DNA from: Daphnia pulex | Taxonomy: Eukaryota > Arthropoda > Branchiopoda > Diplostraca > Daphniidae | Assembly (NCBI RefSeq): GCF_021134715.1 | Contig: NC_060026.1 | Location: 868,001-932,000, forward strand | Length of the DNA: 64,000 nt | Reading direction: 5' to 3' | In this document: positions 42,701 through 54,800 of the stretch, piece after piece | Layout of the letters: the number at the start of each line of letters is the position of its first letter | Numbering within the stretch: the first letter of the stretch is position 1 | Notes under the pieces: generated by a model | Told to the model about the DNA's origin: nothing | The model's database searches: none | What the model saw: only the letters and a program-made list of their open reading frames with translations | Position numbers and translations under genes: made by a program

Positions 42701-45700
42701 TTATTTCTTCAGATGGGTAAGCAAAGCCTTGACTAAACTGTAATTTCTCTCTGATTTCGCAAATTGTATGACTGTATTTTTGTTTCCGTACATGTCGTTG
42801 TACTCGTGAAACACCAGTTCCTTCACTTGAATTTGTCCTAGTTTTTCTGAAACGCATTTCAAAAATTTGTTGACATTTCGAGGTAAAATTATGTCGACGT
42901 AAGAAACATTTTCCATCGTGTAAAAATATTCATCGCGGAGGTAGCTACTCCACACACTTTTTTCTTTGTCGTCGTCATTTATCTGGTATTTCTGCGTGAT
43001 TATTTGTGTTAATTTCGTTAGCTCCCCACTGTCGGCATAGTCAACAATCTGTTGAATGTTTTTCCAGCAGTAAACGCGAGCACAGAAACTTAATTCATTC
43101 AAAATTCCAATTGCTTCTTTTACTATTTGACGTCCATAATCTTTAGTTTGCTTTTCATCGGACATTAATTGATGTAAAAGAACATTAAGTCGACTATCGT
43201 TCCAGTGTTTTAACGCGTTAATAATATTTCCTTGCACGAGTTTTCTGACGTCACTTTCTCCCGATGTGTCCATTACGTATTTCAAAAAGTTGTCCATTTT
43301 ATTCAACGCCATTTTCTCACTCCTTCCATCGACGTTGTCAAAATAGCAACTCCAAATACTGCATCCTGTTTCATTAATTTCATTGCGATGTTGTTCTAAA
43401 ATTGCACAGACTAACTCTGACAAGTTTGTGCTGTAATTGGCATTATCCATAATGAAAACCAAGATTTTTACTCGAGTCCATATAATGTTGACATGCCCAT
43501 ACAAGATCCATTGGCTCTTTGCTTCTTCCTCTACAGGGGCTATGATATTTTTAATTTCTTTAATTAATTTCACCAATAAATGTTGTTTGATGTCTTTTTT
43601 ATTCCCTCCTGCCATATAATCCAACATCCAATTAACTAGACTTTTTCGTCCGTGTTTTAACAGAGACCGAGTGATGGCTACGATTCCTTCGTCATCAAAC
43701 AACCGTTGATTGATTTCACCTTGGCTCAATTCGGCGAAAATCAATTCCAGGTAATTGAGAAAAGAGTTTAGCAAATAATTGGATGAGTAATTGATTCTTT
43801 TGAATTTTTCAGCGTCGTAATCTGTTTGGAGAATTCGAGCCCAGTGACTGGTTTTATGGTTTCCTACTCCGTCCCTTGATGAGGTGAATATTACCAGGAA
43901 ATCCGACAATCGACTTTCATGAAATAGGCCCATGCAACCAGTAAGTTTATCTTCGTATTTCTGAAACAGAAAGTAGAACCCCTTGGAAATGTGAATGTCA
44001 AGAAGACGTTGAATCCAATTTTCGAATCCCTTCGCCATTATCATTTTCTTTGCGGTGTCTGGATCGACATATTCCAGTGATATTATCGAATGTTGATCTC
44101 GTAAGACAAAATCGTTTAGATCGTCCCAGTGTTGCTCGTTTCCTTCACCTTCGGGAACGATTATGTCGGCCACTTTTCGGTACCACAAGCTGCTATCGTT
44201 GTCACCTCTGTCTAGAATAATGGCAGCCCAATACAAATCGTAATTTGTATTGTCCCCAGTATATTTTGATTTTAATAATTTTAGTAGGTAATCTTGTCCC
44301 ATCTCCTCTTTAACAGTTCTCAAAATCAATTCAAACATTTCAATTCTCCTGACGTAAATCGCATCCCTTAAAGCACCGAAGACACCTTCAAGCCAATCTT
44401 GTTTTAACCAAACCATTAACTTGCGACAAACTTCTTTGTGGCCTCGGGCAGCGGCGAGATAGAGAGCCGTGAATCTTTGATCAGTTCGTACCATGTCGTC
44501 GTCTATAAACTCTTCTATACTTTTCACATCAATAATGGTTTCATTCTCTTCGGATGTGATCCCCAATAGTTCGCCCTTACTCGTCTCCGGTTCCTCGTCT
44601 ATTATTTCAATTACAGTGGGTGTGGCTCCGTTAAAGGCTGCTTGCTGGAGTCGAGTCAATCTTAGCAAAGGTTGGGATTGCCCAGTTGGATCGGGAAACA
44701 GATAAAAACTTTCGAAGGCCTGATAGTCCCATAACAAGACTAGACGACAGATTCGTTCCAGTAAAATGTTTCGCCCAATATCCCGTAAAAAATTCAGGGT
44801 CTGTTTGATGTTGACAGGTGAATTTTGGCAGTCCAATCTGGCCTGGCGTTCTGTTTTTAAAAATAATTTCGCAAATGATTCGTCGTCGTACAAGTGAGAC
44901 AAAAGGGCTAGCCATTTCCTCAATTGATTTGCGTAGTAATGGTTGCACATGAAGAAATGCAGCGCTCGTACACGCAATGATATTTCTTCAGGTCTTTTTT
45001 CTGTTTCAATTTTGTTTAAACTCTTTTTGTGCTTGAGCAGGAAATGTAGAACGATATCCACAATTTTTCTTTTCTCTTCCTTATCCCAATCACGAAATTT
45101 TGTGTGTGGTAATTCACGCAGGATCGCAGAAAATATTTTGTTTACTTCGCTCTTATCCGCCGCAATGTCGTAGTGTTTTATGAACCGTTCAAACGTTTCA
45201 CTGCTGTTTTCTTCTGTGAAAATTTCGAATATTTGAAAATAGGGCGCGTGAATGACAGGTCTCATAACTTTTCTAAATTCGGTCGAGTCAAACATGACGT
45301 CGAAACAGTCAAATAGAAATTTGAATATAGTTACGTTCCTGTTTTTGATTGCACTTAGTAAAATTTCGTAAGCATTTTTAGTCGATTTCCACAGTTTAGT
45401 AAATATTTTTAATCGCAATGGCATTTCCGTCTTTTTGTTGATTATCTCGCGCCAATTGATATTTTCATTGTCAATCTCTTTCAACATGGAATCGAAAAAG
45501 ACTAGGACTCCAGCGTAATGATTTTGCGTCAGAATTATGTTGACTCTAAATTCTCGAGCATTTTTCTCTACAATCGGAAGGCTTTTTTCTTTATCGTCAT
45601 CTAGAAGAAACCCTTTGTACAGATGCTCTGCCATGTAATACTCGGCGTAGGTTCGGTGTGAGAACTGCGTTTTACCTTCTGCGTTGGTTTCCAACAGCCC

Positions 45701-47734
45701 AAAACGGGTACAATCATCGCCGAGTTTGAGCAAAGTGTTTGCCGAATTTCCTAACAGTAGGTTTACATCATCTTGTCCAGATACGATTGTCCTTATTGCC
45801 AAGTCTCTCAGAAACTGCTGTAAAGTTTTCACTTGGTTATCGATAGAACTGTCGCTGTTCTCCCTTGCGTCGATATAAATTTGTTGTTTATTTTTTACTA
45901 TGAGACGGAAAAGGTTAGGCAGTTTCAAATTCAGCCGATTGATTTCTTTTAAAAGCAAATCGAACTCTTGTTGATTATTTGTCCTTTGGACTTGCGACTT
46001 GAAGCATTCGGCAAGGATGCGACACTGCAGCGAGGTCCCGATAAAGGCCCTTTCCTTATCCTTTAGGGTTGTCGCCATCTGGTCGACTAAAGAACTGGCA
46101 AACAGTTGAACGATTTCATCTCCTAGGTCGCGTTTCCATAAAGAAGTTAAATAATTTATTTGATCTTCTTTGCTAAAGTCGTCCAGATTGTAAGATAACT
46201 GAGACAGTTGCAGCTGGAGATAGCCCGCCATGTGGGATCGAGTTGTTACGTATAATCGAACAGACTTCATCTGTTTAAGTGTATTTATTACTAGGATAAC
46301 GTTATCTTTGTAGTGACTCTCATCGAAACCGTCCAACATGATCGCAATCCGGTCACCCGTCTCCAGCCGGTGTTTTAATAACGAACGTGCAAATTTACTT
46401 TGCCCAGTAACAACGGATAAGTTGATTAGGAAATGTACAACTGTCAGTTTGTCGATTGAACGGTAATCGAGTTTTGAAAAGGCTTCTGAATGATCTGAAA
46501 GGTTAATTAAAATGACCCAATGCCCTGGATCCTTATTTTTAATTTGCTCGTAGTAGTGAGACAAAATGCTGGTCTTTCCCGTTCCGGCAACGCCGGATAT
46601 TATTACTACTCCGGGCGACTTATTTTGGAGATTCCAGTCAAACAACAAGTCATCTTCTGAGATAGAACTCCATGACTCTGAAGGGCTGATGGGCGAATTC
46701 CTTTTCTCTAAGAGGCTAATCATTTCCTCCCAGATTTTAGACTTTTTATCGTGGGCGACGAACCATTGAATTTCTCCTTTGGAATTTACTTTGCACTTGG
46801 TTTTCAGTTGCTCGGCAACCGAATGCCCTAGTTCCTTATCTACTTGGCTCCAAAAATTATCGCTGAATGGAAACGTGGGTGTCAATCGCCTCTGAATGTA
46901 AAACGGTTTTTTGAAACTGGACGAGGTGGGCGATGGGATTTCGATCGATTCAATTTGAATCAACTCCTCCATGGAATCCAAGTCGATAACATTTTCTGGC
47001 CTACTTCCAGTTTGGTCTCTCTGTTGGATTAATGATTCTACAGTTTGAAATGTCCCTTGAAATAATATTTTCTTTGAAAGTAGAATGTTCTTAAATCGTT
47101 CGCTTAACTCGGTAAATTTGAGGTCATCAAATGCCCCAGCATCCTCATAATGATTAATGATGATTATCTTATTTGTGATTTTACTTCTGTAGTAATCATC
47201 GTCCTTGGTGGATGCGCAAAGTGAACAATTGTGGCCTTCACCTTCACAGACAGCAACAATAAGTTGGCAGTAGGAATTATTATTCCTCAATATGTTTTTA
47301 AACGCCAACTCTTGTAGACTACTGAATGACGTCATCAAGTAGCTATCCTTCCGCTGATAACACTTTTTCTGTACTTTGTCACTGGCGATCGGCTGTTCCA
47401 ACCTTAATTTTTCAAGTGCCGCAATCACCTTGACTGCCGTTAGTTTCGGAAATTTCGTGGCGATGCGCTCAATTTTGTTTGGAGACGTCAACAGCTGATT
47501 TAAATTCTCTGCCATTTCCTGAATGGCTTCGTCGTTGAATTCGCACTGTTCAATCAATTGCTTTTGATATTCGAACGAAGCAGCAGTCAACAATTTCTTA
47601 TTGCACTTTGATATTATCTCTTCATTCAACGACAATTTTTTTAATTGAATTTTGTTCTTACTTTGAGGTGAAGTCGTTGATGCCGAAGTAGCGTCGTCGT
47701 TGCTAGGGCGTTTGGGCTTTTTAATAGGATCCAT
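42701..47734 (-). CDS. NACHT-ATPase/ankyrin protein, NLR-like, 1677 aa
   Basis: One uninterrupted exon in a region of multi-exon genes. Residues 45-115 form an N-terminal helical segment (KKLLTAASFEYQKQLIEQCE) shared with its neighbour. The NACHT ATPase follows: Walker A GVAGTGKTS (381-389), Walker B IAIMLDGFDE (463-472, the NACHT-type DGxDE), sensor YVTTRSHM, and helical-domain marks LQCRILAECF and FSHRTYAEYYMAEHLY. Helical repeats lead to two ankyrin-like repeats (about 1027 and 1088, FTALYLAAARGHKEV). The C-terminal part has a W...KxLGxxxVKxLVxH-type repeat. NACHT proteins are signal-transducing ATPases of intracellular immunity; the ligand is unknown. It lacks the first 300 residues of the neighbour, thus any N-terminal effector. 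Confidence 0.9.
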   Translation of the reverse strand: MDPIKKPKRPSNDDATSASTTSPQSKNKIQLKKLSLNEEIISKCNKKLLTAASFEYQKQLIEQCEFNDEAIQEMAENLNQLLTSPNKIERIATKFPKLTAVKVIAALEKLRLEQPIASDKVQKKCYQRKDSYLMTSFSSLQELAFKNILRNNNSYCQLIVAVCEGEGHNCSLCASTKDDDYYRSKITNKIIIINHYEDAGAFDDLKFTELSERFKNILLSKKILFQGTFQTVESLIQQRDQTGSRPENVIDLDSMEELIQIESIEIPSPTSSSFKKPFYIQRRLTPTFPFSDNFWSQVDKELGHSVAEQLKTKCKVNSKGEIQWFVAHDKKSKIWEEMISLLEKRNSPISPSESWSSISEDDLLFDWNLQNKSPGVVIISGVAGTGKTSILSHYYEQIKNKDPGHWVILINLSDHSEAFSKLDYRSIDKLTVVHFLINLSVVTGQSKFARSLLKHRLETGDRIAIMLDGFDESHYKDNVILVINTLKQMKSVRLYVTTRSHMAGYLQLQLSQLSYNLDDFSKEDQINYLTSLWKRDLGDEIVQLFASSLVDQMATTLKDKERAFIGTSLQCRILAECFKSQVQRTNNQQEFDLLLKEINRLNLKLPNLFRLIVKNKQQIYIDARENSDSSIDNQVKTLQQFLRDLAIRTIVSGQDDVNLLLGNSANTLLKLGDDCTRFGLLETNAEGKTQFSHRTYAEYYMAEHLYKGFLLDDDKEKSLPIVEKNAREFRVNIILTQNHYAGVLVFFDSMLKEIDNENINWREIINKKTEMPLRLKIFTKLWKSTKNAYEILLSAIKNRNVTIFKFLFDCFDVMFDSTEFRKVMRPVIHAPYFQIFEIFTEENSSETFERFIKHYDIAADKSEVNKIFSAILRELPHTKFRDWDKEEKRKIVDIVLHFLLKHKKSLNKIETEKRPEEISLRVRALHFFMCNHYYANQLRKWLALLSHLYDDESFAKLFLKTERQARLDCQNSPVNIKQTLNFLRDIGRNILLERICRLVLLWDYQAFESFYLFPDPTGQSQPLLRLTRLQQAAFNGATPTVIEIIDEEPETSKGELLGITSEENETIIDVKSIEEFIDDDMVRTDQRFTALYLAAARGHKEVCRKLMVWLKQDWLEGVFGALRDAIYVRRIEMFELILRTVKEEMGQDYLLKLLKSKYTGDNTNYDLYWAAIILDRGDNDSSLWYRKVADIIVPEGEGNEQHWDDLNDFVLRDQHSIISLEYVDPDTAKKMIMAKGFENWIQRLLDIHISKGFYFLFQKYEDKLTGCMGLFHESRLSDFLVIFTSSRDGVGNHKTSHWARILQTDYDAEKFKRINYSSNYLLNSFLNYLELIFAELSQGEINQRLFDDEGIVAITRSLLKHGRKSLVNWMLDYMAGGNKKDIKQHLLVKLIKEIKNIIAPVEEEAKSQWILYGHVNIIWTRVKILVFIMDNANYSTNLSELVCAILEQHRNEINETGCSIWSCYFDNVDGRSEKMALNKMDNFLKYVMDTSGESDVRKLVQGNIINALKHWNDSRLNVLLHQLMSDEKQTKDYGRQIVKEAIGILNELSFCARVYCWKNIQQIVDYADSGELTKLTQIITQKYQINDDDKEKSVWSSYLRDEYFYTMENVSYVDIILPRNVNKFLKCVSEKLGQIQVKELVFHEYNDMYGNKNTVIQFAKSERNYSLVKALLTHLKK

Positions 47735-48389
47735 AATGTTAAGTTAAAGCACTAATTCAGTCACAGTGTCAGGTATCAACGTGGTAACTTGTTAATTTGA
47801 TTATTGACTTTGTCTCAGCGACACGGCGATAAATTTACAAAATTACAGAGAGAATTTTTGGGTAGTTAAGCTCAACAGCAATCAGTCAGCTCCAATCGCT
47901 TTTTATTCGTCTTGCAATGTTATCAGAAGAGCGTAGCAACGGAAGATAATAAAATGTTACATCATTTTTCATTTACTTTGGTGATAACATGAAAACTGCT
48001 CATGTCGTAACCGAGTTATTTTTAAATATTACTTTTGTATTCAGTTTAATTAATTGCTTCGTTTATGTTTGCTGGATTTCTTTTAAAGAAATGGAAAACT
48101 AGAGAAGAAATTTTCTGAAATGCGAATTAAAACATTTCTAAGATAAAAACTCGTATACAATAAAATTCATAGGGGAAAAAAGTGGGCTATTCATTTTATT
48201 TTTCAAAGAGACAAGTATCATTTGTGCTTCAAGCTGGTTGTCATATTTTATGTTGGCTACATGGAAATGATTTATTCAGCTATCTATCAGCATTTTCTAT
48301 CTATTCTATCAACTACTGTTTTTGTTATGTCATTCTTATGTGCGAATATTCCTTAAATAATTACAAAAATGTTTTTCCTTTCTTTTTAT
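47735..48389. other. Spacer between the two NACHT genes
   Basis: About 1.1 kb separates the two same-strand genes. No nuclease-like exon was found here that could be spliced to the downstream gene. Confidence 0.45.
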
Positions 48390-48570
48390 TATGTAGATGA
48401 ACTCCGTTTGATCATTTCGTGCGAGTGTAAATGTGCTGCTCACGAGGACGTCTTTTCTCCAGTTTTCCGCCACATCTCTAATTGGACCTACCTTTTGATC
48501 TCTGTGAATGGAACTTGGAGATGGCTGGCCGTATTTCTCAGGTTTCAAGGTAGGACTGATTTAAAATTAT
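48390..48570 (+). repeat. Duplicated terminal-exon-like block, copy 1
   Basis: After an acceptor (tatgtag) comes MNSV-stop and a 150-bp block (cacgaggacgtcttttctcc, acatctctaatt, gtatttctcag) shared with 57640-57830. It probably derives from the last exon of a duplicated gene. Confidence 0.5.
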
Positions 48571-48808
48571 CATTCCTTACCGTACTGTTTAAACAAAAGA
48601 AGAGATATAGAACTACAAACTGCATCAACCGGTTATAGGCGAAAACCGAAACTGACCGTTTTTACAAGTTCCATACCAGCGATTCATCTGTTAGTTTTTT
48701 TTATTTGAAACATACGAGAGGAAATTTTAAACTTCGAGCATTACGTGTCCAATTGTATTCATCGGCATTTGAATAGGAGATACGGTTTTGGGTACTATGT
48801 AAACAGTT

Positions 48809-51800
48809 TTAAAAGAAAGGGTTGAATTGATGATATTGATATTGATTATATTCATCGATTTTGAACGTTTCGTCCAAGAATTCATCGACTTGACGTTGAA
48901 CCTTTTTTCGGTCTTTGGCGGACAAATAGTTGAGCAACGTCTCCAACATCTTTTCCTCTCCTCTCAGTGCAGGATAAAATATGACTCGCATTTCACCATC
49001 GCTGTGGAGCACCAACTCCTTCACGGCATTCGAGCCGAGTTTCTCCGACAGACATTTCATAAATTTGTCCATTTTTGCAATTTCGTCGGTTTTGTGGTCT
49101 TGGCATTCGTTGGTTAGTAGTTCAGCCCAAATGCTGCGTGTATTTTCTCCGTCATCAGTGGTTGATGTGATATTCTGGAAAAATTGCTCTAGTTGACTTT
49201 TATCGCTGAGATAATTCAGGAAAAACGTGAAGGAATTTAATTTGTTGTAATGTTGCTTATTGAACGTTTTGAAAAACGCTTTGAGATTGCGAAGCGCATT
49301 TTCGATGAACTCTGGTGCCTTTTGTTTCATAAATTGTTGAATTTCTTCTTTGATTTCTTTTGGTAAAATTTCCAGTCGAGCATCAACATCTTCCCCCCAC
49401 GAAACAGCTTTGATTATGAAGGGAACGTTGTCAATCTCATGAAGCAGTAGCTGTTTGACGGCATCTCGGCCTAGAATTTCCACTTTTTCTGATACAAGTT
49501 TCAAGATTTCGCTCGCTTCTTTGTCGCAATTTTTGAATATGCAACTCCACACCGTAAACTGTTCTTCGCCAATCTGGTGTAGCGTCATGACGAGGTTTAC
49601 GAAATCATTTAGGTGAACGTCGCTGCCATAATTTAAGTAAAACTGTAAAATGTCACTGTAATAACGTCCGAATTTTAGGTTATTCCCTTCGGAATTCGAA
49701 TCTATAAATGTGTTCATTGGGGATGCGCTATTCTTCCATTGTCGTTTGACTTCCTCTTGACTTTCTTGTGACAAATGCGCTAACATGAGTTGAACGATTT
49801 GTTGTGATGACGGAATCATGATGAAGCCGTTGTCTTCTTTGTGGAGTAGAAGTTGTTTCGCAGAGTTGTCGCCCACGCGTTTCAAACAGTCAAAAATGCA
49901 ATGGACATCTTCTCGAGATACAAAACCACGATCGTCATAATGAGCAGTTAGCGCTGATCCTATCAAATCGGTCCAGTAACTGCGTTTCGGTACTAGTCGT
50001 TCCGCGTAAATGTTGGTGGTTCCGTTACCCTGGTCGTCAAACACCAAGTCGTCTTTAGTACACTCCGGGAAGAATTTTAAGGCGATTGATTCCGCCTGTT
50101 CTGGGTCAGCTACGTGACCGGTTGTGATCGTACTGCAGCTTCTAATTTTTTTCTTGTTGTTTTTTAAAGTAATTGTTTGAACAAACTGCTTGATTTGATC
50201 TTCGTTAAAATGTTGTAGAAGGTGGTGTGACATTAATCGAAAGGCAAAGTTAACCGAACAATCGCTATCTAGAACATGTTTCGTAAAATCTTCGACGCCT
50301 TTTAGTGACAACAATCCTTGAAGATTTTCTTCGTCGATGAACTTGAGGGTATTTCTTACTGAATTGTCGTGAAAGACAAAGTGGTACAAAGCCGTATAAT
50401 CCATCACAATGTCGTCTCTCTCCACAATAATCTTAGCAATTGCGTTGAATAGTTCTTTTGTTTTGCATTTGACAATTAATGAACTTGGGGAAATATTAGA
50501 CCCTTTAGTAATATTTGTCTTAAGTAAATTGATTAGATAATTCTGTCCTAGTTCCCGCTTAATTGCGTTCAAAATCAGTTTAACCATTTGCACATTTTCC
50601 GATTCGTTAGCGTCCGACAGTGCATTGTGGATGAATCCCTTAGTGTCCATTAAGTGTTCTTTTAATTCATCAACAGAAAGATTTTGTTTTAAGAAGGCCA
50701 ACATGTTGTTATAAATTTTCTCTTGATCACTGACAGCAGCAACGTAAAAAGGCGTGAAACCATAGTCATCCCGAGTCATGACTTTAGTTTCATTTTCTGG
50801 GTCTTCTCGAATCTTTTCTAATATTTTCTCGGCCACTTCAGTGTCACCATGAAATGCAGCTCGGTGAAGACCAGTCATTCTGTATGAATCCGGTTCAAGC
50901 AACTTTTTTATGTCCGCTGATATCGCATCTTTCTCATTTAGTAAAAGAGGAGGCTGATAGATATTCTGAAAGGCTTTTGGTTCTATCGCAAGAACTATGC
51001 CATAGAGTTGAGTCAATAAATTCTGTCTTTTGAGATCACTTAAGATGATTAAAACTTTTTCGATTCGACCACCAACAAAATGTTCTTTAGAGCAGAAGGC
51101 TTTTTTCAGCAAATTCGCAAATTTGGAATCGTCAGAATAGGCCGTCGTCCGAGACAACAGTTCCAAAAATATTTTTAGATGACTGTCGTAATTTTCATTA
51201 AAAATAAAAAAGGTTAACATGGGCACTATGTCAATCTCTCTATTGGTACCAAAATAATGGTCGAATGCCTCGTATTGATTTGTCATAAACTGCAACAAGT
51301 GGTGCACAGTTTTTTGTTGTTCTTCGCCATTCCACTGAGAATAATCCAAACCACAAGGTGGCAACAAGGCAAAATACGAAGATTTTGAGACGATGAAAGA
51401 TGCAGCTTCATTACTGTCGAAGTAATCGATAAATCGTTTAACTAGTTTGCTTTCTTTATTGCGAAAAAATGTAAAGGAGAAATAACAGTAATATTGCGTG
51501 AAAGAACTCTTCATGGCCCATTGAACTTGATGGTTATCAAACGTTGCGTCGAGACAATCACATAAAAATTTGAATATCGTCCCATTTCCACTTGCAAGCG
51601 AAAAATAAAGCGCGTTTACAAAATATGATTTAATTGTAAAACCTTTTCCAAGTTTATGCAATGGTGGTGATTGGCGAAGAAACTGTGTAAAAAGATTTTT
51701 GGTAAATTTTTTCAGCCTTTCTGGTAAATCTCGACTGTCAATTCTATTGCGCCATTCCTCGTCATTGTCAACTAATTCTTTCAACATGGAATCGAAAAAC

Positions 51801-54800
51801 ACTTGGACGCCATTGTACTGCTTTACTGCAAGGATTTTGTTTAGAATTAACTTTTGAATGGATTCATTGTCTAGTAATTTGTTGTGTCGTTTCTCATCGA
51901 GAAGAAACCCGTCATACAAGTATCTGGCGAATAAATACTCAGCGTATGTCCTGTGCAAGAATTGGACTGTTGATTCATCTCCGCTTTTAAATGTCAATCC
52001 GAATTTCAGACCGTTTAAAGCAACTGTGTTTTCCCCATTAGCGACGTCATCGTCGGACCGATTTGGCGATGGCTGAGGTGGCAACAAGATGTCCAGCACC
52101 TTCTGATCTGTGACGATTGTTTTTATGGCCAATTTTGTCAGATGATCCTCAATATCTTGTATCAAACGATTAATAGCGTCTAGAATGATCTGATTAGTGT
52201 TAGTAGCATTGGCTTTCTCTTCACAAAATACTTTACGTTTCGTTTCCATTAAACGATTGAAGAGACTTACTAAATCGAATTTCTGACCTTCGATAAAATC
52301 AGAAATTTTGTTTCTCACACATTCCGACTGACGAGGCTCTTCTTTATCTTCAACAAAATTTTGTGTTATTAATTCTTTAACATTTGACTGAAAGCATTCG
52401 GCTAGAATTCTGCATTGCAACGGGATTCCGACAAAGGACTTTTCTTCGTCTCTCAGAGTTTCCGACACCCGTTCGACTAACGATTTGGCAAACTGTTGAA
52501 GGGGTCCATTGTTGTCTTTAGATAAATTTAGTTCTTTTGCCCAATTTGAGGTAAGATAATCGATCTGGTCTTTTTCAGTAAAGTTTTCCAAACTATATGC
52601 CAGCTGGGATAACCAGAATTGCAAATCTTCGAGCATGTGGGGTCGCGTTGTTACATAAAGTTGAATCGATTTCTTCTTACTGATGGCCTCCATCAATTGA
52701 ATTGCGCCTTTTTGGCACAGTTCGTTGATTTCATCGAACCCATCAAACATGAAAATGATACGGTCTCCCCTTTCCAACCGGTTTCTCAGTAACGAACGAG
52801 AAAATGAACTTTTTTCATCGACGACGTGTAACTGATAAACAAAAATATTGGCAGAACGCGCAATGTTATCCTTTTTCAGAATTGCTTCGTAATCAACTAA
52901 ATTCATTTTGATTACCCAGTGGTCCGGGTTTGATTTTTTTATTTCTTCATAGTAGTGACAGAGGAGGGTAGATTTTCCAGTTCCGGCTAATCCGGATATG
53001 ATGACAACCGACTTTTCATTTCCATTCTCTTTTAAATGAGCCAAATCATCGACAGTTACTCCCGCAGAAGACGCTTGATTAGTTACACCATTCATGATTT
53101 TCTTCCATATTTCTTTTCGTTTTTCCTTTTCGACGAGCCATTCGATGTGGCCATCTGAATTGATTCTGCATTCCCCGCCAAGTTCGAATTGATTTTTAAA
53201 CGGAAATCGCAATGTCCTCTTGACGTACAGCGATTGCTCGAAGGTTGAAGCGTTGAGGGAAGGAATTTTGATTTCTTTTTCTTCAAATAACAATTCCTTT
53301 ATTGAACTGAAATCGATTATTTCTTCCGGTTTGGGACCAATCAAGTTTCCTACAGTTAGATTTTCCCCTTGAAAGCAAATGGTTTTCGACAAAATAGCTT
53401 CTTGGAAATCCGGACTCAAATCTGTGTACTTGATTTCATCATCCATCCTGGCTGATGATTTTCCAAGACCAATAATAATGATAATATTTTTTTCGTCCGC
53501 TCCATCATCTGAAATAAAATTTTCGTAATGTTGTTTCGATGCTTCATCATCACAGACGACGACAAAAAAATGATGAAAACTTTTTTGCAATTTCAAAATA
53601 TTTTTCCACTTTTCCATTTCCTCCTCATTTTGTAGACGACTAGAAGATGCCACCAAGTAGTTTCCCTCCTGATTCAATTCTCGCATTAAAATATGAACAG
53701 CCGAAATGACTTTGACGGCCGTGTGTTTCGGTGAAGATGTGGCAATTCGTTCAATTTTTCCCCTTCCGTCAGACTCCAGCAACTGCTTCAACTGAGCGGT
53801 CATCATTTGAATTGCGCTGTCGTTGAATTTTATCTCTTTTTCCAATTGACTTTGATATTCTAATGAAATTTTGGCGACACCATCCAACAAAATATTTTTG
53901 GCAATTTCCGCTTTTAGCCAAAAGTTTTGTTCTTGATTTGAAAATTGTGCTGACACTTCATGAAGTATCCGAATAGTCTGAGCTTTGCACTTGTCTGGTT
54001 GATAATATTTGCTCATGTCTCTTGTTTCTAGTATTTCCTCGAATTTCTTTTCGTTTGGCATATTGACGACAAAGACCAACTTATCAAAAAATTCTTTTAC
54101 GTCTTCCTCTGTGATTTTTCGTGGCAGTGAATTCTTTACAGCCGATTGGCATTTCCCAAAATTGTTGCTCAATTTAAACTTCCAGTCTTTCCAGCTGTCG
54201 TTTATACCTAACTCGCAGATCGTTTGACGCAATTCTCTAGCACCTTCTGAAAGATTCACTTCACCCACGAAATCCAGGTGGAATTTCTTTGCGGTACAAT
54301 CGATGACGTGTTCATCGACCAAAGCGACGTGGTAGCTGTTGAACATCCCAGTGCGGAGGTCTGTCGTTTTATTTTTTGTAGCGCAATCTTTTAATTCTTC
54401 TGCCAGCAGTTGGACGGGCGACCATTCCTCCTTCAACCTTCTGTGCCAATCTTCTTTATTAATTTTGAGTTTGTAACGAGCTGTTTTCTCTTGTGCACCG
54501 AATTCTAAAATATCTTCCTGCTGATCATTTATGGACACCAACTGGACTCCACCCTTTTCAAGACTGTTCACGTCGAATCCGATATTGGTGCAGATTATGC
54601 AATCGTGAAGGTCGTCACCCCTTGTCCTTATCTTGTAAAAGGAATGGAAATATTTTGGTAAACTGAAATCTCCCTTGGGGTTGTAATCGAGAAGGTGATC
54701 TGCCGGGATTTTCTCCTTTTCGTTCACTTTGTGTTTGGCCTGCAGGTATCGATACCGCCAGTGTTTGCCCGCTAGTGTCTCGTCAGATACTTGATACCGG

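Noticed and set aside
53092..53286. 64-codon minus-strand frame inside the long NACHT gene
   Set aside because: Out-of-frame shadow of the 2079-aa gene.
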